NCBI GenBank assembly: GCA_023515795.1 | Contig: JALGPX010000092.1 | Location: 1-47,260 of the forward strand | Reading direction: 5' to 3' | Source: Amoeboaphelidium occidentale | Taxonomy: Eukaryota > Aphelidiomycota > Aphelidea | Length of the DNA: 47,260 nt | Shown: in pieces, positions 21,000 to 31,800 of the stretch | How positions within the stretch are numbered: the stretch's first letter is position 1 | Layout: each line of letters begins with the position of its first letter | Notes under the pieces: model-generated | Databases searched by the model: none | What the model saw: only the letters and a program-made list of their open reading frames with translations | What the model was told of the DNA's origin: nothing | Made by a program: the position numbers and the translations under genes

Positions 21000-21013
21000 T
21001 TCAACAATTGAAA

Positions 21014-21799
21014 ATGGATTACACATTTCCAACGCATAAACTCAAACCAATTGATGAAAACTCAGGTAAAATGCCAATGGTCATCGTGGCATGCGGTTCC
21101 TTCTCTCCGATTACATATCTGCACTTGAGGATGTTCGAAATGGCTAAAGATCATGTAGTTGATAATCATCAGATTCTTGGGGGATACTTTTCACCGGTAT
21201 CGGATGCGTACAATAAGCCAGGTTATGTTTATCGCTTGTTTAACAAGATAAATCTAAATTGTATTAATAGGCCTCGCTTCAGCAAAGCATAGAGTAGAAA
21301 TGGTTAGATTAGCACTGGAACAATCAGAATGGCTAATGGTTGACCCATGGGAGTCTAAGCAGAATAGTTTTATGAGAACAGCGCACGTTCTTGACCATTT
21401 TAAAAGGGAGCTGGACAATCATTACGGAAAAGATAAAGTCAGAGTTGTTTTATTGGCTGGTGGTGATTTGATCGAGTCATTTCAAGTTCCTGGCTTATGG
21501 GATACTGACGATCTTCATCACATTCTTGGAGATTACGGATGTTTAGTTTTGGAAAGAACAGGATCAGATACTCATTCGTTTTTGTTAGAGAATGATATCC
21601 TTTATCAACACAGAGTAATTTAACCGTGCTTTTCCGTTACTCAAATTTGTAGAAATCTGTAATTGTGATAAAGCAGTTGATACACAATGATATATCTTCC
21701 ACGAAAGTGCGGCTGTTCGTAAAGAGAGGATTTTCTATTAGATATCTTCTGCCTGATAATGTAATTGAATACATTTACGATAATAAATTATTCGTTTGA
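21014..21799 (+). CDS. NMNAT: Nicotinamide/nicotinate mononucleotide adenylyltransferase
   Basis: Makes NAD+ (or deamido-NAD+) from NMN/NaMN and ATP. Exons are 21014-21221, 21271-21614 and 21653-21799; introns are 49 nt (gttatg...atag) and 38 nt; 232 residues. The splices restore NKPGLASAKHRVEM and HRKSVIVIKQLIHNDISSTKVR. The nucleotidyltransferase motif is CGSFSPITYLHLRMFE (residues 27-42), with His at the (H/T)xxH-like site replaced by the eukaryotic pattern 'P.T..HLR'. The signature ISSTKVR is at 198-204, followed by SIRYLLPDNVIEYI. Length is close to fungal/animal NMNATs, minus a nuclear-signal insert. The last 25 bp of coding sequence overlap the end of the convergent kinase gene. Confidence 0.93.
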
Positions 21800-22758
21800 A
21801 TTATCAATTCTTCCAATTTCTCATGAATATTGCTAATGCGCCAAATAGAATTATCCATAAAAACCCCTGCGTATATGAGCGCATAATTGTAATCATCTCT
21901 CTTAAGCCTCGAGTTAAATCGCTGTTCAAAGTTCTTCAAAAGCGATCTGCTGAACATTGAAACTCTGTCGTAATCATTCACCCCTTCAATTAACCATAAA
22001 TTCGCAACCATTTGCATCACATCAGCAGATTTTGTGTTGACTCTACAGATTTCCCAGTCGATAATGTAAATAAGTCCTTTGGAAATGTACACAGAGTTAG
22101 GCCAGAAGTCACCCATAGTTACAACACCGCCAGAGGCAGGTGCACCAAATGGTTTTATCTCCTGAAGTAACTTTTGTATGTGTACGCTCTTTGAGTCTTT
22201 ATATTTCCCTCTGAAAGCTTCGTATATTGCCATGTTTAGTAAATCAAAGGCACTCTCATTGTGCAACTCGTCCTTAACAGGTAAAGCATAAAGTCTATAA
22301 AGAAATTCCATCAGAGCTGACACTATTTCTTTATCAGAACCTTCACCTGAGGATAGCAGATGATCCTTCAATGATACACAATCTTTACCAATATCTTCCA
22401 TCAGTATGATTTTATGTTCATCAGAGTATGATATAATCTTGGGAACTTTGACTTTATCTGTAGAAGCAGTATAGACGTACTCCAAAGCTCTTCTTTCAGT
22501 GAAGTATCTGTCCTGGCTTATTGGGATGCTTGGTTGGGACACAGTGTGTGGCGGATAGTACTTTGAAATTACACTGAGACCATCATCAAATTCCAAGCGA
22601 CACACTTCATTTGTCAGCCCGCCGGAAAGCATTCCTACTTTTGTTATATTTTTATTATTGAAGTAAGGAATATCGCCCATCACAGACTGAATCTTTGTCA
22701 TTCTGTTGCGTCGCTGTTCAAACTCAGGAAAAAACTTGCCATGCACGAGTTTCATCAT
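21775..22758 (-). CDS. APH-family (aminoglycoside/choline kinase-like) phosphotransferase
   Basis: 327-residue protein-kinase-fold small-molecule kinase. Seen: a glycine-rich-like loop GMLSGGLTNEVCRLEF, then SVISKYYPPH with the likely ATP-binding Lys. The catalytic motif reads VVTMGDFWPNSVYI and the metal-binding motif YIIDWEICR. Compared with the Brenner motif HGDxxxxN, the His is Met and the Asn shifts by one place. Some fungal members of the family show similar changes (memory), so activity may be retained. The substrate is unknown; methylthioribose- or choline-kinase-like roles are possible. ATG 22758 overlaps the PIG-M stop (ATGA); Met20 at 22701 is an alternative start. The 3' end overlaps NMNAT by 25 bp. 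Confidence 0.75.
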   Translation of the reverse strand: MMKLVHGKFFPEFEQRRNRMTKIQSVMGDIPYFNNKNITKVGMLSGGLTNEVCRLEFDDGLSVISKYYPPHTVSQPSIPISQDRYFTERRALEYVYTASTDKVKVPKIISYSDEHKIILMEDIGKDCVSLKDHLLSSGEGSDKEIVSALMEFLYRLYALPVKDELHNESAFDLLNMAIYEAFRGKYKDSKSVHIQKLLQEIKPFGAPASGGVVTMGDFWPNSVYISKGLIYIIDWEICRVNTKSADVMQMVANLWLIEGVNDYDRVSMFSRSLLKNFEQRFNSRLKRDDYNYALIYAGVFMDNSIWRISNIHEKLEELIIQTNNLLS

Positions 22759-23906
22759 TCGTTCTTCTCCTCTGTAGCTTCCTTATCTGCTTCAAGTATT
22801 GCTTTCATTAGATTTATGTTGCTCAGAAAGAACACAACTGAACTTAGAAACAGAAATATGAAAACATTGTATCCCTTCATCTCCAATAAATATCCAAAGA
22901 ATAGCCACAGACCTTGAGCTAGAACCCACCATATAACAGCTCTACTGATCTTCTTGTACTCAATATCTATCAGACCCAAGAATTGTATGTACCAGTAAAA
23001 GTACTGCGATGTAACAACTTTGTTATAAAGAACAAATACAAAAGTAGACAGGAATAATCCCCTAAAAAGAAGCTTAGGCGTCTTGTAATAATTAATTGAA
23101 ATAAAGAATATCGAAATGAACTGTAATAGAAATGGATTTGTGATGAATGCAAGCACAGGATTCAGTTCTTCAGTGTATGATAAATACATTAAAGGAAAGT
23201 AAATAGAGAAATTATGCCTGTGATCTCTCCTTGTTAAATGGTACAAGTATGTATTCTCTAGGAAATCGTGACCATAAATCTGATAAAACATCAAAGTGAT
23301 TGAAGTTAGCGCGAGTAGAAAGCTTGAAACAAATACAATCTGATTGCCATTAGGAACAAACAGCCTTCGCATTAAAGAACTCTTTTCATTTCCCAAATAT
23401 AAATACAACATAAGGGAATAAATCATTGGATAAATCTTGAAGTGCACAGCGAGCGCATACATGATTGCACCCAGCACGATATTGTTCCGTCTCAGGAGAT
23501 AATAAAGAGATGAGAATATCAATAAAGATACAACAGATTCCGCATTCCCTCTACATGATATGATCATAATGAATGGATTATACAGCCACATGTAATCGCT
23601 GATGCCGGGATGAATAGAATGCATAAAGTAACCAGTAAGAACATCAAACAGAGCGAATATCATTTTACCGCTGGAATTGAACCAAAGCGATGGTAACATT
23701 AAATAGGACAGAAGTGGAGTGTAGCGATAAGTAGATCTGAGATAAGGGCTTCCGTTAGAGTAAAACACAAACTCGGCTGAGTCCTTATAAACAGAATAGT
23801 CAATATCTGTGAACTTTAAGTCGCTGTAACTGTCATATAATTCTGTTGTGAAAATTATTGCCAGTCGAATCAATAAAGCCAATAGGAACTTTTGCATGAA
23901 TTTCAT
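22755..23906 (-). CDS. PIGM: GPI mannosyltransferase 1 catalytic subunit
   Basis: ER enzyme (PIG-M/Gpi14) that adds the first alpha-1,4 mannose to the GPI precursor from dolichol-phosphate-mannose. The intronless ORF has 383 residues with multiple hydrophobic helices. The luminal DxD is in FTDIDYSVYKDSAEF (Asp34, Asp36), followed by SPYLRSTYRYTPLLSYLMLP, the family's best-conserved block. RGNAESVVS and HFKIYPMIYSLMLYL (near 120-170) are also typical. Start ATG 23906 is only 19 bp from the divergent PABPN1 ATG. The GPI-anchored protein at 45 kb is a plausible client class. It shares a 4-base ATGA overlap with the downstream kinase gene. Confidence 0.92.
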   Translation of the reverse strand: MKFMQKFLLALLIRLAIIFTTELYDSYSDLKFTDIDYSVYKDSAEFVFYSNGSPYLRSTYRYTPLLSYLMLPSLWFNSSGKMIFALFDVLTGYFMHSIHPGISDYMWLYNPFIMIISCRGNAESVVSLLIFSSLYYLLRRNNIVLGAIMYALAVHFKIYPMIYSLMLYLYLGNEKSSLMRRLFVPNGNQIVFVSSFLLALTSITLMFYQIYGHDFLENTYLYHLTRRDHRHNFSIYFPLMYLSYTEELNPVLAFITNPFLLQFISIFFISINYYKTPKLLFRGLFLSTFVFVLYNKVVTSQYFYWYIQFLGLIDIEYKKISRAVIWWVLAQGLWLFFGYLLEMKGYNVFIFLFLSSVVFFLSNINLMKAILEADKEATEEKNE

Positions 23907-23925
23907 CTATTTAAGAAAACAGAAA

Positions 23926-24553
23926 ATGAGCTCGACACAAAACACTTCGACTTCTTTGGATGTGGAGCAGATGAAGCTGAGAGTGAAGAAATTGGAGGAA
24001 GAAGCCAAAAAGCTCAAAGAAATGGAAAGCACGCTGACGAGCACTACTGAATTGGTATCTGCATCGGCGCCTGTTGTTCCTGCTGCGACTTTGGATGTGG
24101 ATGCGCGCTCTGTGTATATAAAGAATGTAACCTTTTGCTCATGATAAAGAAAACAGTATTAATCATTCTTCAGGTTGAATACTCTACGACGCTGGAAGAG
24201 TTACAAGCGCTTTTCCAGAGCTGTGGTGCAATCAATAGGATCACCATTCCGTCGGATAAATTTGGAAGGCCAAAAGGTTTCGCGTACATTGAATTCGCAG
24301 AACAGAGTTCGGTTCCGAATGCTCGGGTGATGTCAGGGAGTATTCTACATGATCGTGTTATTGAAGTATGATTGCTTGAAGTTAAGGCTCTGATTGTCTT
24401 GTGTAGGTTGTGGAAAAGAGGACAAACATTCCTGGTTTGACAAGGGGAAGGGGCAGAGGTAGAGGAAGGGGCAGGTAAAACTTAATTTGTTGTAAGGAAT
24501 GATTAACGCTCTTTGTGTTTAGAGGTAGAGGCAGAGGTTACGCGCCCTACTAA
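23926..24553 (+). CDS. PABPN1: Nuclear poly(A)-binding protein (Pab2/PABPN1 type)
   Basis: Binds nascent poly(A) tails and promotes polyadenylation and nuclear RNA turnover. Four exons: 23926-24126, 24174-24365, 24407-24474 and 24523-24553; introns are 47, 41 and 48 nt; 163 residues. Residues about 15-40 form the family's coiled coil (VEQMKLRVKKLEEEAKKLKE). One RRM follows, with RNP2 SVYIKNVEYSTT and RNP1 KGFAYIEF. After RVIEVVEKRTNIPGLTRGRG the tail is an Arg-Gly repeat ending GYAPY, a likely arginine-methylation region. The start MSSTQ is preferred over upstream in-frame codons, which lie in the PIG-M promoter and coding start. Confidence 0.93.
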
Positions 24554-24595
24554 AGGAATGCATGTTTGGCAACATCTCTTGATTGTCTTTGTACG

Positions 24596-27229
24596 ATGAA
24601 CTGTATCGCAACTAGAAATGGTATTGTCATAATAAAGTCCTGCAAAGATCATTCTAAATTGAGTCTTTTGATATCTTCTAAGGATGGCAGTATGAGTATT
24701 TGTGAGTGTAACTGTTGTTGTGCTTGTTCGAGGGTATTGATGTGTAGATCAAGAATCACTTTATAAAGATCAATTAGGGAACTCAGTTGAGATTTCTGCT
24801 ATAATTGGGCTCTTACAACTGGAAGAATTATACTTGGTTGCTGTTACTGAGGCAAAGTGTGTTGGTCGGATACGAGGAAGCAAAGCGTGGAAGATTGGGC
24901 GAGTTGTAACAATTCCATTACAATATGATGCTGCATTGCCAGTTATAAATGAAATCAAGGTATTTGTATACAAGGGTTATGTTTAAACCTTGCAGAAAAG
25001 TCACAAAGATGTTGTTCACGGAAGCACAGGTTCAGTTTTGGAGAATTACTACACGAATTATGATACCGGTGATATTACAGCCGTTGGCAAAGGGTTAGTA
25101 AACAGTGTGCAGAATATTGGAGTGGGGGTTATAAATTCATTACAAAGCGGTTTAGGGAAATCAAGACAAGGCTTGAACTCTGGCAATTTGTCGAACAGCG
25201 AAGATTCAACAGAAGAAGTTCAACCAGTTGCTTCAAGTACAAAATCGTCACCAAAGAAGACTCAAATGAGTGTTATGACCTCTCTCTTTAAGTCTTCGAA
25301 GGATAAGAAGATTCTGACGGAGATCATGAATATGTTGAGCTCAGGACTGTTTTACTATTCTGAAGTGTACAATATCACCAGGACTTGTCAGTATCAAGCA
25401 TTTTCGGGCAATACTCGGAGTGATTATTGGGATGATCTAGATGAAAGATTCTTTTGGAACAAGCATATGCTGAGTCCGTTTCTAAAGATGCGATTACATG
25501 AATGGGTCATGCCGATAATTCAAGGCTTCATACACGTTGAAGAATGCCAATTAGAAGAGCGCAATTTTAAGTTTATACTGATCAGTAGAAGGAGCAGGTT
25601 CAGGTGTGGGTTGAGATATCAGAGGCGCGGAGCGGATGAAGAGGGAAATGTTGCAAATTTTGTTGAGACAGAGCAGATTTTAATATTTGAGCCACAAGGA
25701 GAACGGAATACAGAGGATATTATGAGTTTTGTTCAAGTTCGTGGTTCCATTCCATTACACTGGTCACAATCTGCTCAGAGTCGAAAACCCGTTCCGGTGG
25801 TTCGTGACGATTTAATAGCACAGAATGAAGTTATAATGCTCCATACGAACAAACTCAAAACAATTTATGGACCTCTAACAATGATTAGTCTTGTAGAGAG
25901 TGAGGGACGAGAATCTCTTGTAGGAGAACAATTTGGAAAGTACGCAAGATCACTTGAAACAGAAAATAAGGATCTGAAGTTCGTTGAGTTCGATATTCAC
26001 AAAGTATGCAAAGGAATGAAATTTGAAAATTTGAAACTCCTTTTGGATTCTTTGGAATCAGACTTCAACAGGATGAACCATTATTGGAAATCCGGTGATG
26101 AAGTCTTCTCACAACAGAAGGGAGTGTTTCGTACCAACTGCATGGACTGTTTAGACAGGACTAATGTGGTTCAGGCAGCTATAGCAAGACAGATCATCAA
26201 TCTCCAATTGCTTCGGCTGGGTATCCACTCATATCCAGAACGCGGGCTAAAGTATTATGCAGATTTTGAGTTGCTATTCAACAATGCATGGGCAAACAAT
26301 GGAGGTAATTTTCCAAGATCATCAATAATTTGCTAGATGCAATATCAATGGCGTACACCAGGACAAGTGCTTTAAAGGGCGATGTTACAAGGACAGGAAA
26401 AAGAAACGTTCAAGGTTTGGTCAATGATGGCGCTTCTTCAGTAATGAGATTGTATCATAACAACTTTAAAGATGCTTATCGTCAAACAGTTATCAATTTT
26501 TTACTTGGACTGTCATCTTATGAAACACTTGTGGGTAAAGAAGAGTATACAGAAGAAAGACATGCTCAATCACCAACAGATTCCTCAATAGTTTCAAACG
26601 AATACGATGAAGCAATTAAAACCGCCGTTAATCTCGTTTTGGGAGACAGCGATCAATTGAATGCTTCATGTATTGTATTGGCAATCGAAATTTCCATGAT
26701 CAGGGCGAGCCGTGTGATTGTTACGGAAAAGGTGTTCCTTCTTACACCCGACTCGTATTATTTTGTTTTCTATGATTACTTTCTTGATAAAGTTACACAT
26801 TACAAAAGAGTTCTTCTGAAGAATGTGAGGAAACTACAGAAGGGGCCATTGTATTTGGATTCTAAAACCAAAAACGACGCTGATGACAATTACGGGATAT
26901 GTATATGGTACGAGGGGCAAGAGGAAGAAATGCGAACATCAACTACAGTATTCAACCACGCGGAACTCATAAGAATGTTTTCAAATAAGAAGCATTCCAC
27001 TCAAACTGAGTTGAAACGTGATATTTTTAAAATTCCATCATCGAAGGAGAGCAGCAGAGTACTTGTGGAACAACTAGCATCAAAGATAGTTCTTGGCGTT
27101 ATTGAAACCCAGCCAGGTTCTGATGTAAGCTTCGTACAAGATGAGGATCTGACGCCTACAATATCAACCAAGAAAAGTGTGATGCAGCGTGTTGTCAACA
27201 GCATTCCAGGTTTGGCAACATCCAATTGA
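24596..27229 (+). CDS. SAC-domain phosphoinositide phosphatase with hSac2 domain (INPP5F/SAC2 type)
   Basis: Removes phosphate from phosphoinositides (PI4P for SAC2) on endosomal or Golgi membranes. Exons 24596-24701, 24748-24959, 24996-26304 and 26337-27229, with introns of 46, 36 and 32 nt, give 839 residues. The splices restore DGSMSIYQESL, NEIKKSHKD and NNGDAISMAYTRTSALKGD. The catalytic CX5R motif is in RTNCMDCLDRTNVVQ (Cys near 487), and DLDERFFWN is typical of the SAC core. A Ser/Lys-rich insert of about 80 residues sits between the N-lobe and the core. The C-terminal ~230 residues (VTEKVFLLTPDSYYFVFYDY) match the hSac2 domain. The 32-nt intron is the shortest in the window. Confidence 0.9.
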
Positions 27230-27259
27230 AGGCTCCAAAAATTGTTTGCTATTGTTCTC

Positions 27260-28678
27260 ATGGGCCTTAAAACCAAAAATCTCAATAAAGTAGTTTTAAT
27301 TGGTGTGGCCCTCACTTTAATATTGCTTTTGAGTTTTGGATTTGAATTTACGTCTAGCAATGGACCGTTACATGAAGATTCAAACGAACGGATGCTTTAT
27401 GGAACAGAATTGGAAGATGGAGGCAAAGTAATAGCAGTGGAAGTTACGGAACGGCACTCTTATTATCATAATGACAATCTGACAGACTGCGAATATTTTC
27501 GGGAGCGTAGAGATACTTGCGACATTAGTTCTGTGTATCAAAAGGTCAAACGAATTGCCGCTGCTGGTGGATGCTTGCGACCTGTTACAACCACAGAGTA
27601 TAAAATTAAGCTTGATAATGGAAGCGAAAGAGTTCATTCTATTACTAGGCCGAGAGATACAGTGTTGCTTTATCACCAATACCTGTTTGGTGTCAATTGG
27701 ACAGAACCAGGCTTTCTCTTATCATTCAAATCATATCTTGTTACACACGACCTGACAAAGACCAAGATGATACTTTGGGTAGATCAGGACGACTTTGCTC
27801 ATGTTATGTATGGGAATTCGATTGCATCAAAGTTCTTTAGGCGAAACAGGAAAAACCTGGATGTTCGTGTTTGGGTTTATGAGCAAGAAATTCAGGGCAC
27901 TCCATTAGCAGAATCTCAGATATTTCAAAATGACGCTATTCTCAAGAGTACTGCATTTAAAACAACCTATTCTGATGTGGTACGGTGCGTTTTGCTACAT
28001 AATTATGGAGGTCTTTGGGTAGACAATGATTTGTGGTTCCTTCGAGATTTCTCTGAGATAGCGGTTGGTGTTGGATATCAATTTATTCCAATGGTAATAT
28101 CTCATCAAGAAACTCTTAATCTTTAGGGCTGGGCATTCAACAATAATCATATAATGTATTTTTACAAGAAGAGTCCTCTTGCAGCACGAGTCCTTGAAAA
28201 CATTGTTCAGTTCGACTATGAAGATGAAAAAACCTGGCCAGTCCATCCCGTCACAGGTCTTATTGAATGGCTGTTCAATGATGCTCTTGGATTGCTCATC
28301 AGGAAACAGCAGGAATTTGAGTTCAAACACGGCAGAGAACCTGCTGAAGAATGGTTATATGACTGGAATCTTGGCTGGCTGGATCCGATGTGGTTATACT
28401 GCGTTGGTGATCTTGATAACGTGAAAGAAGCGAGATTTGGAGAGTCGCTGTTTATTCAACTCTCTGCCTGTCGAAAAGGTAATCCACTTGAGGAATCACA
28501 ATGGATGTATCACACAAGATATCCGAAGCAGAAAGATATCACAGAACCAGGAAGTTTACTAGATCGCCTTATACAGACGATAGAAGCGTATTTTGATGAA
28601 GAACAAGTTGGGTCTTACACGCACCGGTCCCAAAAGTTGATACGTTGTAACAAAGGCAACCCTTTCATAAAAGACTAA
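27260..28678 (+). CDS. Type II membrane glycosyltransferase with DXD (GT32-like)
   Basis: Exon 1 is 27260-28093, a 33-nt intron is 28094-28126 and exon 2 is 28127-28678; 461 residues. One signal anchor lies near residues 10-30 (VVLIGVALTLILLLSFGFEF). The sugar-nucleotide/metal motif is YGGLWVDND (249-257), as in the 'glycosyltransferase sugar-binding, DXD' family (GT32: Och1, A4GALT and relatives). The splice joins FIPM to GWAFNNNHIMYFYKKSPL, restoring the conserved post-DXD block that names a second Asn-rich site. It is predicted to act in the Golgi on glycoproteins or glycolipids; donor and acceptor are unknown. The start ATG at 27260 lies 30 bp after the SAC2 stop. Confidence 0.85.
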
Positions 28679-28865
28679 CTGAATAAAACGATCCATGTTA
28701 GAGCTCATGATATCATGGATGCTTTTAAATTGAACTCAATAGGGGCAGACTTTAGCCAGTTCGGCTTTCTCGACTGCTAAAAATATCTTGACAGAGGCGA
28801 AACTCTTATCTGATCAGCAACAAAAGTATCAAGACTATCAGCAATCCCACTTGGAACATTAGCAT

Positions 28866-31800
28866 ATGGATAATCGAGTGGAAGAACTGAAATCTCTTGT
28901 GCTCAACAGCCACCCAAAGTACAAGGATTCTCCTCTATCGATAGATGCTCTACTGGATGCAGTGATTGCTGTATTTGATGACTGCAAAGTATACGCAGGA
29001 TCAGATAAGAATACAACTATATCAAGATTTCTACAAAAATGTAATTGCGATCATTGATCAGTTACCCTGATATCATAGTCGGATCAGTAGTATCGAACTT
29101 GAGACAATTGAGGACCAATCGAGATGACTTCAACCTCATTAAAAGGTTAGCTAAAGGCCAGTTCGGAGAGGTATAATCTAGAAAGGTCTATAACTAACAA
29201 TGTATAGGTTTCACTGGTTCGAGGGAAACATGATAATAAGGTCTATGCGATGAAGATCTTGAGGAAGCATGAGATGTTGAAACAAGCAGATGTAACTGAT
29301 GCTTCTCAGGCAAATGACTCTAATTACTTTTAGATTGCATTCTACATGGAAGAAAAGCAGATTATGGCCTCCATAGATTCCAAATGGATTACTTCGTTGG
29401 TTGCGTCCTTCCAAGATGACAATAACCTCTATCTTGTCATGGAATACCTTCCGGGCGGTGATCTTGCGACATTAATGATGAAAGCTGATGAAGGACACAT
29501 AACTATTGATGAGAATTTTACTAGATTCTACATTGCAGAGACGGTGGTAGCCTTACAAGAACTTCACAAGATGAACTTCATTCATAGAGATGTCAAGCCA
29601 GGAAACCTGCTTCTGGATGCTAAAGGCCACATCAGACTGGCTGATTTCGGTTCTTGTATTCAAGTTGACGAAAAGACTGGAGTTACATCCCAAGTTACTG
29701 TTGGAACACCAGACTACATCTCTCCTGAAGTCCTTCAAGCTAACGAAGGGAAGGGAGCTTATGGAAAGGAGTGCGATTTTTGGTCAGCGGGCATTACTCT
29801 TTACGAAATGCTCTTTGGAGATACGCCATTTTATGCAGAAAGTTTAGCTGAGACTTACCATCAGATTATGAATCATCAAGAGTTCTTCCAGTTTCCTGAA
29901 GACGTCAAGGCTTCATCGGAAGTCATGGACCTCATGAAAAGATTGATATGTGACCGAACGAAACGTCTCAAGACAGCTGAAGAGATCTTGGCTCATCCAT
30001 TCTTCAAGAACATGAACTGGCAGAATTTACAAAACCAAACAGCACCATTCGTGCCAAAACTCACATCTGATGATGATGTCTCAAACTTTGCAGAGTACGA
30101 GGATGATCTTGATGAAGTGCAAGAAGCAAAGAAAGGTGTAACCTTTGGTAGTAGTAAGAAAGAGTTCACTGGAAACAACCTCTCGTTCATTGGATATACA
30201 TTCTCAAGAAACGCAAGTCTCATTAAAATGCTTCAGAGCAAGGAGGGAAGTACAAATGATTCATCCATTGCTTTGAAGAAGAGGCCTAGCTCAAGTTTCG
30301 TGTCAGAAGGAGGATGGGAAGCAAAGTTGGTCGCTGCAGAAAGCGAACTAGAGAAACTCAAAGTCAGGCTAGCAAACGAGACCAAGAAAATCGTTTCCTT
30401 AGAAACTACTCAGGCTTCATTGGAAAAAGAGCTTTCAGATGCCAAGAAATTGAGTAACGCTGATAAAAGAGCACTAGAGGCAAAACAAGATGAAATTTCT
30501 AGAATTGAAAGGGAAAAGAAAGTGGTGCAGCTTGAACTTGATAGCGTTAAAAGAAAACATGCTGATGAAATTGAAGAGAAAACCTCACTTGAATCGAAGC
30601 TTGCCAAAATTACTGCCTCCTTAGACTCAGAGAAACAGTCGTCAATAGCGGCCAAAGAACAGGAACGTTTGGCTCTGGCTGAAAAGAAAAGACTAGAAAA
30701 CTCTCTCAAGGACGCTAATGACAGAGTTCACACGCAAGGAGAAAAGTTGGCCGTTCTAGAGAAAGAAATTGTTCAGCTGAACAAAGCAAAAGCTCTGTTG
30801 GAAGTTGAAGTTAACCAATTGAAGCAGGCTAATGAGGAAGCATCTGCTACAATTGCCGAACTACAAGCAAATATTCTTCAGCTGGAAAGTAAGATTTCAC
30901 ATCAAGAAGGCGCAAAAGAGTATGCCGCTGATGCATTGTCGGAATCTGAAAAGGTGATATCAGAATTGAAAGCCGCGCTAGAAGTAGCAAAATCTCAAGT
31001 GTCTCGGGAACTTTCTGAGAAAGATCAGCTAAGAAAACAAATATCTTTCATCGAAACTCAGAAAAGTGCAGTGGAACGTGAGCTCTCATCCGTCAAAGAA
31101 AAGCTGCCTAGTCCAACTTCTGATAAGCCTTCGTTTTTCTCTGGAAAGGGCAGTTCCGATGCATCGAAACAATTGGAGGCTGAAATCGAAGCAAAGAAAA
31201 AGTTGTCAAATCAGTTCTCTGCAGTATCTCAGGAGAAAACGCAGTTGGAGTTCCGCCTTAATGACGCTCAAGCAAAACTACAGGATGCAGAGCGCGAAAT
31301 GAAGAACTTGAAAACCACCATTAAATCTTATGAGGAAAGACTTGCTGCTAACAGAAAATCTGGATCTATTGTTCGAGGTCTAGTAGGTAATAAGATGGAA
31401 TCCAGTGGAAGTGAAATGGATTTATCAAAAATGTCTGATGATCAAAAGACTAAACTCGAAAAGAAGATTGCTGATTTACAGAAGTCTTCTGCCCTTGCAA
31501 CAGTCGAGATCGCTGATCTTAAGAAAAAACTTGAGACAGAAACTTCCTTGAAATCCCAGTTGGAGATAAAGGTTGCTGATTTGGAAAAGAGTGTCAGAGA
31601 AGAAAACGCTCTCAAGGCGAAATTTGAAGCTAAAGTCAATGAACTTCAAACGGCTCAAGCAACAATACAAAAAGATCTTCAAAATGCAAAGGCTGATACA
31701 AAGAAAGTCATGGTTATAAAAGCCAGTCAAGAGGCAATTATTGCAGATCACACAAAGAATATTGCGCTCTTAGAAATGGCACGAGATGAACTTCAAAGCA

